Shown: positions 15,593-25,139, numbered from the stretch's first letter. The stretch is 35,722 nucleotides of DNA from a candidate division KSB1 bacterium (GCA_022566355.1 JADFJB010000038.1:1-35722); one strand, 5' to 3'. Translations and numbers: made by a program. Notes: generated by a model from the sequence alone, not told the origin.

Positions 15593-18043
15593 TTATTTCA
15601 AATTCTCTTCAAACAACTTAAAAATCCGCTTATACTCATCAGTCCAGCTGGAGGGTGCTCGGAATCCATGACTTTCAACAGGATAAACCGCGGTTTCCCA
15701 GTTGTCTTTACCCAGCTCTATTAAGCGCTGGACCAAACGAACGACATCCTGAAAATGCACATTGGTATCGACCATTCCGACACAAATCAGCAGCGCGCCT
15801 TTTAAGCCTTCAGCATGATAAATGGGTGAACTGCGAACATAAGCCAGGCTATCCAGAACTGGCGTATTTAATATATTAGAGGTATAAGAATGATTATAAT
15901 GCGCCCAGTCGGAAACCGGTCTTAACGCTGCTCCGGCAGCAAAGACATCTGGTGTTGTAAACAAAGCCATAAAGGTGATAAAGCCGCCATACGATCCACC
16001 GTAAATACCGATCCGTTTAGGATCCACATCGTATTGATCGACTAAAAATTTCGCACCATCAACCTGGTCGGTTAAATCTTTTCCTCCCATAAATTGATAG
16101 ATCGCAGTTCGCCAGTCTCGACCATAACCGGCGCTGCCGCGGTAGTCGATATCCAATACGGTATAGCCATTATCCACCAATAAATTATGGAACATATATT
16201 CACGAAAATAACTGCTCCACCATTTGTGAACATTCTGCAAATAGCCGGCGCCATGAACAAAAATTACGGCCGGTCCATTTTCCTCCGGATTTTCAGGACG
16301 ATAAAGATGGGCGCTCACTTCGATGCCGTCTCTTGCGGTAAGCTTTACCAGTTCAGGATCCCGCCAGGGGTAAGCAGTGAATTCCTCCCGTAGCGAGCTC
16401 GTTATTTTCTTCGCTTTCGCACCGGTTTTGTTGTCCATCACGAACAACTCCCAGGGCTTATTACTATAGGAAAAACGAATCAGAACCTGCTTTTCGTCAG
16501 GAGACAACCGGGTTTGATTGCTGCCGGTCATATTGGTCAGTTTTACCGCACTACCGCCATTGATGGGCATTTTGTATAAATGTCGTTCACCTGGATGGAC
16601 CTCGCTGGAAGTAAAATACCAATTCTTTTTGTTCTTTGAAATTTGCGGATTAAAGACTTCATATTCTCCTTTTGTTAACTGAACTTTCTCTCCGCTGGCT
16701 ACATCCACCGAATATAAATGCGAATAACCTGTTTCCTCTGATTGGAACCAAAAACGACGATTATCCGGCGTCCAACCCAGAGATCCGGCGCCAAAACTCC
16801 TACCAATACCCGGTCCGGCAATCCAGGCGTCATCATGCTGGCGATCCAGTAGTTTTAAATTTCCATTGGAAATATCCAATGACATGATCCAGCGATCTTT
16901 ATTGTCTTGAGCTCGTAAAAGTACGACTGCATGATTGCCGTTATCAGACCAATACGGTCCATGAAAGATTACGCCCCTGGGTTTTTTCTTCTCATTCTCA
17001 TCTTTTTCCTCTTTATCACCTTTTTCATCTTTATCAGCTTGTTCATCTTTATCAGCTTGTTCTTCTTTTTCATAGTCCTTGCGATATTTCGGTTCATCAT
17101 AAATGCCCGGAACTTCTTTGGTAGATACATAATAAACCGTATCTCCCTCGACGTCGTAAATTCCCAGTTCATAGGATGCTGGCGGGCTACCCACCTTCAC
17201 CCGGGAATTGATATCCTCGGTAAAACCTGAATCAGTGACATAATTCGGCACGATTGCTCGTTTGGCATCCTTGGGTTGTTTCACCAGACGAAAGGTTACA
17301 AAATTCTCATCAGGACTAAGTTGAATATTCTGAACATTTTTGCTTTCGATATAAATCTCCTTGGGACGATCCGGCTCCAGTAATTTGCGGCTTTCTTTAG
17401 ATAATTCCGAACGTTCCCTACGTTCATTCAAAACTTTCATTAATGCCTTTTGTTGATCAACTAACCATTTTCCCTGGTCGTTTTTGGGTTTATCCTTGGA
17501 TTTCTTCTTCCCTTTTTTGAAATCTGTGATTTGATTTGTTTCGCCACTTTCCTGATTCCATATATATAAGTTGTTTTGCTTTTGGTAGATAATAAACCTT
17601 TCGTCCAGTGTGAATTTTGGATTGGTTTCCCTCTCTAAAGTATTTGTAATTTGTTGAATTTTTCCGCTGCGAACCTGCAGGAGAAAGATATCCCCGTCTT
17701 TTGTATACAACTTTTGAGTTTTCCTTTTATTATAAGTGCCAAACCGGGAAGGCATAGCCTTGCGTTCGGCCAGAGAAACCTTCTTCGGTGTGCCGCCTTT
17801 GTTTGAAACTTTATAGAGTGAGTCGCTCATTGCATTTTCGGGATTCCACATAAAGTAGATCCATTTACCATCTTCAGACCAATATTCTCTACTGGGAGCT
17901 GTGCCTATCCATTTTGGATCCTGCATGATCTTTTCGACAGTTAATGTGGGCTTTGTTTGGGCTAGAACATGATTATTTGAAATAATAATTAACCAAAAAA
18001 ATGTGATAGATAGTAAAACAAACAAACCTTTTTTGTAGCGCAT
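15593..18043 (-). CDS. exported S9 family peptidase (dipeptidyl aminopeptidase / prolyl oligopeptidase type)
   Basis: An 816-residue serine peptidase, DPP-IV/acylaminoacyl-peptidase-like. A signal peptide covers about 1-29 (VLAQ), so it is secreted to the periplasm. A beta-propeller fills most of residues 35-570, and an alpha/beta-hydrolase domain the C-terminus. The triad fits S684 in GGSYGG, D759 in GMVDTN and H792 in ESHGF. Two charged low-complexity inserts interrupt the propeller: KKGKKKSKDKPK near 177-188 and an E/K/D-rich stretch at about 323-355 containing an 18-base tandem duplication (17024-17041 and 17042-17059, each encoding a QADKDE-type hexapeptide). It would release dipeptides or cleave short peptides. 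The divergent gene at 18396 shares its upstream region. Confidence 0.92.
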   Translation of the reverse strand: MRYKKGLFVLLSITFFWLIIISNNHVLAQTKPTLTVEKIMQDPKWIGTAPSREYWSEDGKWIYFMWNPENAMSDSLYKVSNKGGTPKKVSLAERKAMPSRFGTYNKRKTQKLYTKDGDIFLLQVRSGKIQQITNTLERETNPKFTLDERFIIYQKQNNLYIWNQESGETNQITDFKKGKKKSKDKPKNDQGKWLVDQQKALMKVLNERRERSELSKESRKLLEPDRPKEIYIESKNVQNIQLSPDENFVTFRLVKQPKDAKRAIVPNYVTDSGFTEDINSRVKVGSPPASYELGIYDVEGDTVYYVSTKEVPGIYDEPKYRKDYEKEEQADKDEQADKDEKGDKEEKDENEKKKPRGVIFHGPYWSDNGNHAVVLLRAQDNKDRWIMSLDISNGNLKLLDRQHDDAWIAGPGIGRSFGAGSLGWTPDNRRFWFQSEETGYSHLYSVDVASGEKVQLTKGEYEVFNPQISKNKKNWYFTSSEVHPGERHLYKMPINGGSAVKLTNMTGSNQTRLSPDEKQVLIRFSYSNKPWELFVMDNKTGAKAKKITSSLREEFTAYPWRDPELVKLTARDGIEVSAHLYRPENPEENGPAVIFVHGAGYLQNVHKWWSSYFREYMFHNLLVDNGYTVLDIDYRGSAGYGRDWRTAIYQFMGGKDLTDQVDGAKFLVDQYDVDPKRIGIYGGSYGGFITFMALFTTPDVFAAGAALRPVSDWAHYNHSYTSNILNTPVLDSLAYVRSSPIYHAEGLKGALLICVGMVDTNVHFQDVVRLVQRLIELGKDNWETAVYPVESHGFRAPSSWTDEYKRIFKLFEENLK

Positions 18044-18395
18044 CCGTGAATTCCTTTCAAATATTTTGTAAAAAAATAACTAATGGAATTGTACCGGATT
18101 GAATATCAAAAATCAAGGTGAAACTGATCTTTCGCAGAGTTAAAAATATTATCTGTAGTTATTTCATTTACGGAAAGACACACGCTTAAATCCCCCTTCG
18201 TCAGGCACAGGACGCACCTCAAAAGGAGATTCAGGGGTGGGATTTTTTATTTCAAAATCAATCCATTCCTCCTCCTCACAACATAAGTTTCAATATCTCC
18301 AAACTGCCTAACTTTGTGTATTGATCGAACAAAAATAATAGTTATATTCTATTGTCTTCCAAAATAAATACTGAAAAAATTAAATGGAGCAAACA
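18044..18395. promoter_or_regulatory. 352-base divergent intergenic region with a decayed foldback
   Basis: It separates the start codons of the minus-strand S9 peptidase and the plus-strand alpha/beta-hydrolase, so both promoters should be here. A degenerate inverted pair, AAATCCCCCTT at 18188 and AGGGGTGGGATTT ending at 18245, resembles a decayed C/G-rich foldback related to 7146-7224. I see no clear operator or riboswitch. Confidence 0.45.
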
Positions 18396-20123
18396 ATGAA
18401 ATCACTTAAATTACTTATTTTGTTAATGTTAAGTATACCATGTATTACCCAGGCCGATGAACAGAAGGGTCTGAAATTCAGTATCTCCTTTTCCACGGAA
18501 ATCAGCAACCAGGCGCTTGACGGCCGTATTTTGCTGATGATGTCAAAAAACGACGACAATGAGCCAAGATTTCAGATCAATGATGGCGCTAATACCCAGC
18601 TCATTTTTGGAATCAATGTGGATGATTTAAAACCGGGTGAACAGGCATTGATTGATGCAAGTGTATTTGGTTATCCACTTCAAAGTATCTCCAAAATTCC
18701 AGCCGGAGAATATTTTGTGCAAGCGATACTTCATAAATATGAGACCTTTCACCTAGCCGACGGTCACGTGGTAAAACTGCCAATGGAACGAGGTGAAGGA
18801 CAGCATTGGAACCGAGCGCCGGGAAATATTTATAGTACTCCGGAAAAAATAAAAATTGATCCAAGTAAAAACGAAACAATTCAGATTAATATGGATCAAA
18901 AGATCCCGCCTATTCCGGCACCCAAAGATACAAAATACATCAAACATATTAAAATGAAGAGTAAGCTGTTAACAGCATTCTGGGGCCGGCCTATGTATCT
19001 TGGAGCTGTATTGTTGATTCCGGAAGGTTTTGATGACCATCCCGAAGCTAAGTATCCACTGGTGATAAATCACGGCCATTTTCCATATTCTTTTAGCGGA
19101 TTTCGCGAGGAAACCCCCGATCCGAATCTAGAATCTACATACAGCGCTCGTTTTAATCTTGATGGCTATAATAAAATCGTCCAGGATTATTCGCATCGAT
19201 TCTATAAGGACTGGACAGGACCTGATTTTCCCAGGGTAATTTTGGTAAAAATCCAACATGCCAATCCTTATTATGATGATTCCTACGCGGTGAATTCCGC
19301 CAACCTTGGTCCATACGGTGATGCGATAACATATGAGCTGATTCCACACATTGAAAAAGAATTTCGTGGAATTGGTGAAGGTTGGTCGAGGTTTTTGTAC
19401 GGCGGTTCCACGGGCGGTTGGGAAGCGCTTGCGGTTCAAGTCTTTTATCCGGATGAATACAATGGCTGCTGGGCTGCGTGTCCGGATCCCATTGATTTTC
19501 GTGCATATACAATCGTGAATATCTATGATGACAAGAACGCCTATTATGTTGACAGTCCTTTCAAGCGTACACCCAGGCCAGGTCGACGAAATTATTTGGG
19601 GAAAATTAGCGCTACCCTGGAAGAAATGAATCATCGCGAGTTAGTTTTAGGTACAAACAGTCGATCCGGAGATCAATGGGATATCTGGCAGGCGGTGTAT
19701 AGTCCTATGGGTGAGGATGGTTATCCCAAGCCAATCTGGGATAAAATGACCGGTGAAATCGATCCTTCTGTAGCCGAGTATTGGCGAGAAAATTATGATA
19801 TCGGTCATATTCTCCAGCGGGATTGGAGAAGAATTGGTGCAAAACTAACAGGGAAAATCCATATTTACTGCGGTGATATGGATAATTACTATCTGAACAA
19901 TGCAGTATACCTCGTGGAAGAAATCCTCAAAAACAGTAAAGATCCTTTTTACGATGGAGTCGTTGATTATGGCGACCGGGCAGAACATTGCTGGAATGGC
20001 GACCATGATAACCCGAATGCTATTTCCCGGTTGCGTTATCATCAAATGTTCATACCCAAGATCGTGGAACGGATTGAAAAATCAGCGCCTCCAGGCGCAG
20101 ATTTAACCAGTTGGAGATATTGA
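18396..20123 (+). CDS. exported alpha/beta-hydrolase-fold esterase-like protein
   Basis: A 575-residue secreted hydrolase. I choose the ATG reading MKSLKLLILL: GGAG lies six bases ahead, and this site falls inside the frame if the ATG 12 bases upstream is used. A signal peptide ends near ITQADE. The first 170 residues form a beta-rich domain of unknown type; the C-terminal part is an alpha/beta-hydrolase with the nucleophile elbow GGSTGG (S338) and a late His in RAEHCWNGDH as the likely catalytic base. The layout is reminiscent of esterase D / enterochelin-esterase relatives, but no substrate can be named. It diverges from the S9 peptidase and is followed after 322 bases by a DUF5916 gene on the same strand. 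Confidence 0.72.
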   Translation: MKSLKLLILLMLSIPCITQADEQKGLKFSISFSTEISNQALDGRILLMMSKNDDNEPRFQINDGANTQLIFGINVDDLKPGEQALIDASVFGYPLQSISKIPAGEYFVQAILHKYETFHLADGHVVKLPMERGEGQHWNRAPGNIYSTPEKIKIDPSKNETIQINMDQKIPPIPAPKDTKYIKHIKMKSKLLTAFWGRPMYLGAVLLIPEGFDDHPEAKYPLVINHGHFPYSFSGFREETPDPNLESTYSARFNLDGYNKIVQDYSHRFYKDWTGPDFPRVILVKIQHANPYYDDSYAVNSANLGPYGDAITYELIPHIEKEFRGIGEGWSRFLYGGSTGGWEALAVQVFYPDEYNGCWAACPDPIDFRAYTIVNIYDDKNAYYVDSPFKRTPRPGRRNYLGKISATLEEMNHRELVLGTNSRSGDQWDIWQAVYSPMGEDGYPKPIWDKMTGEIDPSVAEYWRENYDIGHILQRDWRRIGAKLTGKIHIYCGDMDNYYLNNAVYLVEEILKNSKDPFYDGVVDYGDRAEHCWNGDHDNPNAISRLRYHQMFIPKIVERIEKSAPPGADLTSWRY

Positions 20124-20445
20124 TCTCTTTGACTTCGTACATTTTAGTTCCCAACTTATATATTTTGGAATTTATTTTTATGAAAAAAATCACATCCTAT
20201 TTCAAACTCTCACGTATAAATTTCAAGTCGGTATCAAAAGAATTGTTGGCAATTTCCACTTATGAGAAAATTGAAAATAACTTATACAAACCAACTTTCT
20301 TTGGAGAATTTCATCCGTTTTGTTAGTTTGTCTATTGATTTTTAGCTATATCAGATTGCAATTTTATGGAAAGTGGATTTTTGAAGTTCGCGGCCTTTTA
20401 CAGAGAATTTATCACTACGTAAATACGTAATATTTGGAGGTTAAA
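20124..20445. other. 322-base gap between the esterase-like and DUF5916 genes
   Basis: No gene is supported. An ATG at 20180 opens 48 codons with no ribosome-binding site and an unremarkable sequence. Near the right end the pair TACGTA-AA-TACGTA occupies 20416-20429, just ahead of the GGAGG of the DUF5916 gene. Confidence 0.4.
20416..20429. promoter_or_regulatory. TACGTA-AA-TACGTA, possible operator
   Basis: Two palindromic hexamers lie two bases apart, 16 bases before the TTG start. The position and symmetry would suit a repressor site, but a single short palindrome in AT-rich DNA can arise by chance. Confidence 0.2.
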
Positions 20446-22608
20446 TTGAAGAAAATTACTACAACTACAGTTTGCTTATTCATCTTTATTTTACTCATCG
20501 GTTCTGTTACCAAAGCTTCTGATCCCCTGAAACCCCTGAGGACCGATCATCCTCCAACCATTGATGGAATTCTAAATGATCTTGTATGGCAAAACGCCCC
20601 TTCAATTACAGGCTTTAAGACTTTTACTCCTGATTTTGGCCACGATATGGCTGAGAAAACCATCGCATATATGGCCTATGATCAGGAAAATATGTATTTT
20701 GCTTTTCGGTGTTATGACAGCCAACCCGATAAAATTAAGTCTTCAGTAACACGACGTGATAACATTCGTGCTGATGATTGGATTTGTATCAATTTAGATT
20801 CTTTTAACGATCAACAAGGGTTATATGGTTTTTACATTAATCCTTTCGGTATCCAGGAAGATACTCGGTTCGCGGGTGGCACAGAAGACAAAGGTATCGA
20901 CCTGGTTTGGTATAGTAAAGGCCAAATCGATGCCGAAGGCTACACCATTGAAGTGCAAATACCCTTTAAAAGCATTCGATTTGCCAATAAAGAAATCGTC
21001 GAGATGGGAGTCATTTTCGAGCGTAAAATAAGCCGAAGATCCGAACAAGGCACATACCCTCCCCTTAGCCCTGACATAGGACTTTTGGGCTTTCTCACCC
21101 AAATGCAGCCGATGATTTATCAAGACATCAAACATTATACGTTATTCGAGGTTCTTCCGGCGGTAACCTACGGTCAAAGAAGTGAAATTGACCAGGGTAG
21201 TTTATCCTCCCTGGGATCTAATGAAGATTTCAGTTTAACGGGAAAACTTGGACTTACATCCGATTTAATTTTAGATGGCACCTACAATCCCGACTTTAGT
21301 CAAGTTGAAGCCGATGCCGGTCAGGTAGACTTTAACCAACGATTTGCCCTGTTTTTTTCTGAAAAGAGACCCTTCTTTTTGGAAGGTCGTGAAAATTTCA
21401 ATTTTTCCGGCAGTAGTCATGGAGATCCTCTAATTTCCGTAGTGCATACTCGAACGATTGTAAATCCGATTACCGGTATTAAATTGTCCGGAAAAACCGG
21501 AAAAAAGAATACCATTGCTTCCATCTATGCTTTGGATGAATTACCTGGTGATGATCCGGATGGCGATTATGCACATTTTGCAATCATGCGCTACAAAAGG
21601 ACATTAAGCAGTGACAGTTATATTGGCGGCGTATATACAGGAAGAGAGGTAGAGAATGGCCATAACCGGGTATTTGGCGCTGATGGATCGCAAAGGATCA
21701 ACCAGTCAAGTGTATTAGGGTACCATTTACTATTTTCCAATCATAAGGATTCCGAATCTCTAAATAATGAGGATGGACACGCGCTCGGTGTTAATTATGT
21801 TTATCAAACCAGGAAGTTAAGGCTTGGTTTTGGTTATCATGATATTGGAGATCGTTTTCAGACTGAAACCGGTTTTATCACGCGCACAGGTATAGCCAAA
21901 TTCAGGGCTTCGTTTAGACCCAGATTCTACCCGGAAACCAAATTAATTCGTAGAGTCGACCCGAGTATATTTAGCTCCCAAACTAAAGATAAGTTAAGTG
22001 ATTTATGGGAAACCTATAACTCGGCTTCTTTAAGCTTTGTATTGCATGGCAATGGAAGGGTTTCAACTAGTTATGTCCACTCAACAGAAATATTTTTAGG
22101 AAAGAAATTTGATACCAATCGATGGAGTGTTTCAGGGAGCAGGCAGTTTAATAAGCAATTAACAATGAGTTTGTCATACAGCAATGGCAAAGCGATCCGC
22201 TATATAGAAGATCCTTTTCAAGCAAAAAGGAGTAATGCCAGCGCCAGTATAATATTCCAGCCTTCCGATAAAATCAATGCAAATGTAAGATTAACCTATA
22301 CAGACTTGTTCCAGGATTCCAATTTAGAAAAAATCTTTGATATTACGATTCTGAGAAACAGGCTTACTTACCAGATGAATCAATACCTTTTCTTTCGAGG
22401 AATTGTCGAATATAATTCATTCCGGAAAACATTGTTGACGGATTTCCTGGCTTCCTTTACTTACATCCCAGGAACTGTTATGCATTTCGGCTATGGATCA
22501 TTTTACGAGAAACTTAAATTTGAGCGAGGAGAATATTTGGAAAGCAACCGTTATCTTGAAACCACGCGAGGGTTTTTTGCCAAGGCATCCTATTTGTGGC
22601 GGTTGTAA
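20446..22608 (+). CDS. DUF5916 family protein with CBM9-like N-terminal domain, second copy
   Basis: A 720-residue paralogue of the protein at 9468-11774. GGAGG lies five bases before a TTG codon that starts MKKITTTT; the TTG 12 bases upstream overlaps this site and is rejected. A signal peptide ends at about SVTKAS. The CBM9-like domain has PPTIDGILNDLVWQNAPS near 36-53, and the DUF5916 region has LFFSEKRPFFLEGRENF. The chain ends in aromatic-rich strands (SYLWRL), as in outer-membrane barrels. Function is unknown. A strong hairpin follows the gene. It may be transcribed with the esterase-like gene upstream or from its own promoter in the 322-base gap. Confidence 0.85.
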   Translation: MKKITTTTVCLFIFILLIGSVTKASDPLKPLRTDHPPTIDGILNDLVWQNAPSITGFKTFTPDFGHDMAEKTIAYMAYDQENMYFAFRCYDSQPDKIKSSVTRRDNIRADDWICINLDSFNDQQGLYGFYINPFGIQEDTRFAGGTEDKGIDLVWYSKGQIDAEGYTIEVQIPFKSIRFANKEIVEMGVIFERKISRRSEQGTYPPLSPDIGLLGFLTQMQPMIYQDIKHYTLFEVLPAVTYGQRSEIDQGSLSSLGSNEDFSLTGKLGLTSDLILDGTYNPDFSQVEADAGQVDFNQRFALFFSEKRPFFLEGRENFNFSGSSHGDPLISVVHTRTIVNPITGIKLSGKTGKKNTIASIYALDELPGDDPDGDYAHFAIMRYKRTLSSDSYIGGVYTGREVENGHNRVFGADGSQRINQSSVLGYHLLFSNHKDSESLNNEDGHALGVNYVYQTRKLRLGFGYHDIGDRFQTETGFITRTGIAKFRASFRPRFYPETKLIRRVDPSIFSSQTKDKLSDLWETYNSASLSFVLHGNGRVSTSYVHSTEIFLGKKFDTNRWSVSGSRQFNKQLTMSLSYSNGKAIRYIEDPFQAKRSNASASIIFQPSDKINANVRLTYTDLFQDSNLEKIFDITILRNRLTYQMNQYLFFRGIVEYNSFRKTLLTDFLASFTYIPGTVMHFGYGSFYEKLKFERGEYLESNRYLETTRGFFAKASYLWRL

Positions 22609-22649
22609 ATCAAAGAACTGGGTTTAATTAGCCATTCCCCAAAATGTCA

Positions 22650-22672
22650 CCCCCGAACGCTTTTTTCGGGGG
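22650..22672. terminator. hairpin downstream of the DUF5916 gene
   Basis: A perfect 8-bp stem, CCCCCGAA paired with TTCGGGGG around a 7-base loop (CGCTTTT), lies 41 bases after the stop codon. No T-tract follows, so it is an imperfect intrinsic terminator and may instead be another repeat. Confidence 0.5.
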
Positions 22673-22697
22673 CCTAATTCACTGATGAAAGGCTTTG

Positions 22698-22742
22698 AAA
22701 CCTGCAAGGTTTACTCACTCTTTACAAGACCTGGCAGGTTTT
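22698..22742. repeat. AAACCTGCAAGGTTT / AGACCTGGCAGGTTT palindrome pair
   Basis: AAACCT-GCA-AGGTTT at 22698-22712 is a perfect small palindrome. AGACCTGGCAGGTTT at 22728-22742 is a related imperfect one. The first recurs exactly at 22814-22828, beside the transposase pseudogene, and relatives bound 25363-25430. Confidence 0.8.
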
Positions 22743-22813
22743 TTGGCTAAGGAAACATAAATTCGTTCAAACGACAGGAATTCATCATGACTTAGCAAAA
22801 ACTTGTGGATTTG

Positions 22814-22828
22814 AAACCTGCAAGGTTT
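22814..22828. repeat. AAACCTGCAAGGTTT palindrome abutting the RAYT relic
   Basis: Exact copy of the palindrome at 22698-22712. Its last two bases overlap the TAA that would end the broken transposase frame (22827-22829). Confidence 0.8.
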
Positions 22829-23080
22829 ATTCGCATTCTTTTAGATATTGTTGAATATCTTTAAAGTCATTCAACATTTCATGTGATATTGAATAAATAA
22901 ACCTTTCCCTCCAAACCATTGCAAAACTTCATCTGTTTTCAAAAAGTATAATAATAGAATTTGCGCAGAAAATAAGTATAATTCCCCCTCTTTAAAAAAT
23001 ATTTTCTCTCGATTATTCCCACGGTTATTAACATGGTAAAATTTACCTTCTTCAAATGGTCTATTAAGTTTAAAGCTCAT
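22827..23080 (-). pseudogene. REP-associated tyrosine transposase (RAYT) relic
   Basis: The first residues, MSFKLNRPFEEGKFYHVNNR, followed by GNNREKIFF, match the conserved N-terminus of RAYT (Y1_Tnp-family) transposases. An extra G in the AGAGGGGGAA run shifts the frame: the other frame continues GNYTYFLRKFYYY, as intact relatives would. A second shift returns to YFLKTDEVLQWF, and a third near the end gives MLNDFKDIQQYLKECE then TAA. The catalytic HUH (HFHL) and Tyr region is missing, so there is an internal deletion as well. RAYTs act on short palindromic REP sequences, and this relic ends on an AAACCTGCAAGGTTT palindrome. It cannot make an active enzyme. Confidence 0.75.
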
Positions 23081-23115
23081 TTTCTTACTGTGAACTTTGA
23101 TCCTGTTAATGTATT

Positions 23116-24381
23116 TTAATCCATCTTTCGTATGACAAACGGCTGAACCCAGGCTGCTTCCATTTCGCCCTCTTTATATGGATTCTCTTTTAGTTTTGAA
23201 GAGATAACTTTAGCCCGAACATAAATTTCATCACCTGACCATGTATAACTCGGCGAAATCCCCTGCACTTCTAAAAATACTTCACCGATTTCGGCGCTAT
23301 AGTATCTGGTTACGCTGGCTGTTTCAGTTTCCAAAGTGGCTGCAAGTGACGGTATGTAACCTTTCCTTGTCCCAATAAATTGAGTCGAATAAGTTACTCC
23401 TTCTTCGGTTTGAATACTTATGTAAATCGTATTGTCACTATACTGGATATCCTGTAATACCACACCGGATGAGGAATAAAAATCGCCAGATTCCATGGCA
23501 GTAATGATTGCTTCCGGGGTGAGTTGATCGGTTTTAACCATCACCCATCCCCGGCCTGGGTTGCTATGGTTGCTATCAAGATCTCGATAATTATGGGCAT
23601 CATCGACAGCCATGCCGTATAACGGCTCGGCGCCTCGTTCAAGATTTGCCGTCAAAACGATATCCCACATTCGCTCGGTACTGGGATGAAGCTCATCTCC
23701 TTCATTATGTACTGCAGGATGGCCGTTGTACACTTCAAAAAATCGTTCACCTTCAAGGGCAATGATATCTTCCACTTTAACCGCCCAGCCAAAATTAGGA
23801 TGATTGAGATGTGGGAACATCAACTGCCCGGTACGCTCTCGCTGCTGTAATACTGCATTAATATTATTTTGCATGACTTCCAGCACACTATTGCCTCCCT
23901 GGGGAGGAATAAATTCAGCTAAATTAGTCGCATTCACATGAATTGGCTTTCTCTCAAAACGATCCGTAATTTCTTCACTCGGAATCATCAGGAATTGGCC
24001 GGGCTTCTCAAATAGGCTGTCATATTCACTCAACGTTTTTAGTCGAACCAAAACTAAACTATCCTGATCCTTTACTTCCACCCAGTCAGAACCGAACCGC
24101 ACAAGATACTCCTGATAAACCTGATAACGATTACTTTCTTTATGAACCTCAATCCATCTTTCTTCTGTTGGCAGAACATTATGATCCGATAAGGCAAGAA
24201 AATCATAGCCATTGGATTTGTACCAATCGATGATCATTTCAGGAAAATCGTCACCATCACTCCACAAAGAGTGAGTATGAAGGTTGCCTTTCCACCAGGT
24301 GGTTTTTTTAGAAGACTCACAGCTGAGGAAAAACATTAAAACTGACAAACATAAAGCAAATGAGATTTTGGATTTATTCAT
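23116..24381 (-). CDS. exported PHP-domain-like metal-dependent hydrolase
   Basis: A 421-residue protein with an N-terminal hydrophobic segment ending LMFFLSC, so probably a lipoprotein with C21 modified (the lipobox has Phe at -3). The PHP (polymerase and histidinol phosphatase) fold is suggested by GNLHTHSLWSDGD (H35, H37), LALSDHN (D66, H67), FPHLNHPNFGW and VDDAHNY, which provide the usual metal-binding His and Asp residues. The C-terminal third is beta-rich with no motif. PHP proteins are often phosphoesterases; the substrate of exported ones is unknown. AGGATGGA precedes the ATG. It lies between the RAYT relic and the oppositely oriented STAS gene, with no operon partner. Confidence 0.82.
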   Translation of the reverse strand: MNKSKISFALCLSVLMFFLSCESSKKTTWWKGNLHTHSLWSDGDDFPEMIIDWYKSNGYDFLALSDHNVLPTEERWIEVHKESNRYQVYQEYLVRFGSDWVEVKDQDSLVLVRLKTLSEYDSLFEKPGQFLMIPSEEITDRFERKPIHVNATNLAEFIPPQGGNSVLEVMQNNINAVLQQRERTGQLMFPHLNHPNFGWAVKVEDIIALEGERFFEVYNGHPAVHNEGDELHPSTERMWDIVLTANLERGAEPLYGMAVDDAHNYRDLDSNHSNPGRGWVMVKTDQLTPEAIITAMESGDFYSSSGVVLQDIQYSDNTIYISIQTEEGVTYSTQFIGTRKGYIPSLAATLETETASVTRYYSAEIGEVFLEVQGISPSYTWSGDEIYVRAKVISSKLKENPYKEGEMEAAWVQPFVIRKMD

Positions 24382-24661
24382 GAAATTCCATCCTAACCTT
24401 TAAAAATAATTTAATCATAGTCGAACATAAATTGCAGGAGTGTTAATGAATTGTCAAGTGAAATAACAATGAAGATAAATAACACTAAAGAATACCCTGT
24501 CCAAAACGGCTGATTCAATTCGGGTTTTTCAATCGTAGTAATATATGTTTCAAAATGATTTATAGGTGAATTGATCAATGAATTTTTATATTTTAATTAA
24601 TCTTAATCTTCATTTTTATTATATTAATCTAAAAAATGCGCATAAAATATTAGGTGAGATA

Positions 24662-24967
24662 ATGGATATATCCGTGAAAGAAATGGATTCGGAAGTTCAA
24701 ATTAAAATTCTCGGTTCTGTTAAGCAAAGTAATGTGGAAATCCTGAGAGAAACCTTTGATGATGTTCTTACAACAACGAAAAAAAATGTCTCGATAGATT
24801 TGGGCTTTGTCTCTGCGATGTCAAGTTTGGGGATTGGCAAATTAATTTATTTCCACAATGAATTAAAAATCCAAAATAGAAAATTGACCATTGTTGATAT
24901 TAATAAAAGCTTAAATTCACTATTCAACTCCATGAGTTTGAACCAGATATTTAATTTTCAAGGATGA
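24662..24967 (+). CDS. STAS-domain protein (anti-sigma factor antagonist-like)
   Basis: A 101-residue single-domain STAS protein, cytoplasmic. I use the ATG reading MDISVKEM, which has AGGTGAG just ahead; an extension of 28 residues to an earlier ATG would add an unlikely hydrophobic leader. The core has VSIDLGFVSAMSSLGIGKL at about 43-61, aligning with the phosphorylation loop of SpoIIAA-type antagonists (D-x-S-S-x-G), with S54 or S55 as candidate phospho-Ser. Such proteins bind anti-sigma kinases of the RsbW type or similar partners. No partner kinase or sigma factor gene is nearby. Confidence 0.8.
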   Translation: MDISVKEMDSEVQIKILGSVKQSNVEILRETFDDVLTTTKKNVSIDLGFVSAMSSLGIGKLIYFHNELKIQNRKLTIVDINKSLNSLFNSMSLNQIFNFQG

Positions 24968-25139
24968 TCGTTCAAACCAAAAGGATCTCTTTTTTAACCA
25001 TTTATTAAGTTCTTAGGCACTTACAGCGATGCATCGACAATTTATTGACAATATGTTTAAGTTCAAATTCGTAAGCCTAAATATCGAAATTTCAAATTTA
25101 TTTCTGTAGGATAGAAATTCTCAAAGGGGCAAAAAATAT

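Noticed and set aside
19128-19634. 168-codon open frame on the minus strand
   Set aside because: Antisense shadow of the esterase-like gene, with no start signals.
20180-20326. Possible 48-codon gene starting MKKITSYFKLS
   Set aside because: No ribosome-binding site, AT-rich, no recognisable domain; probably chance.
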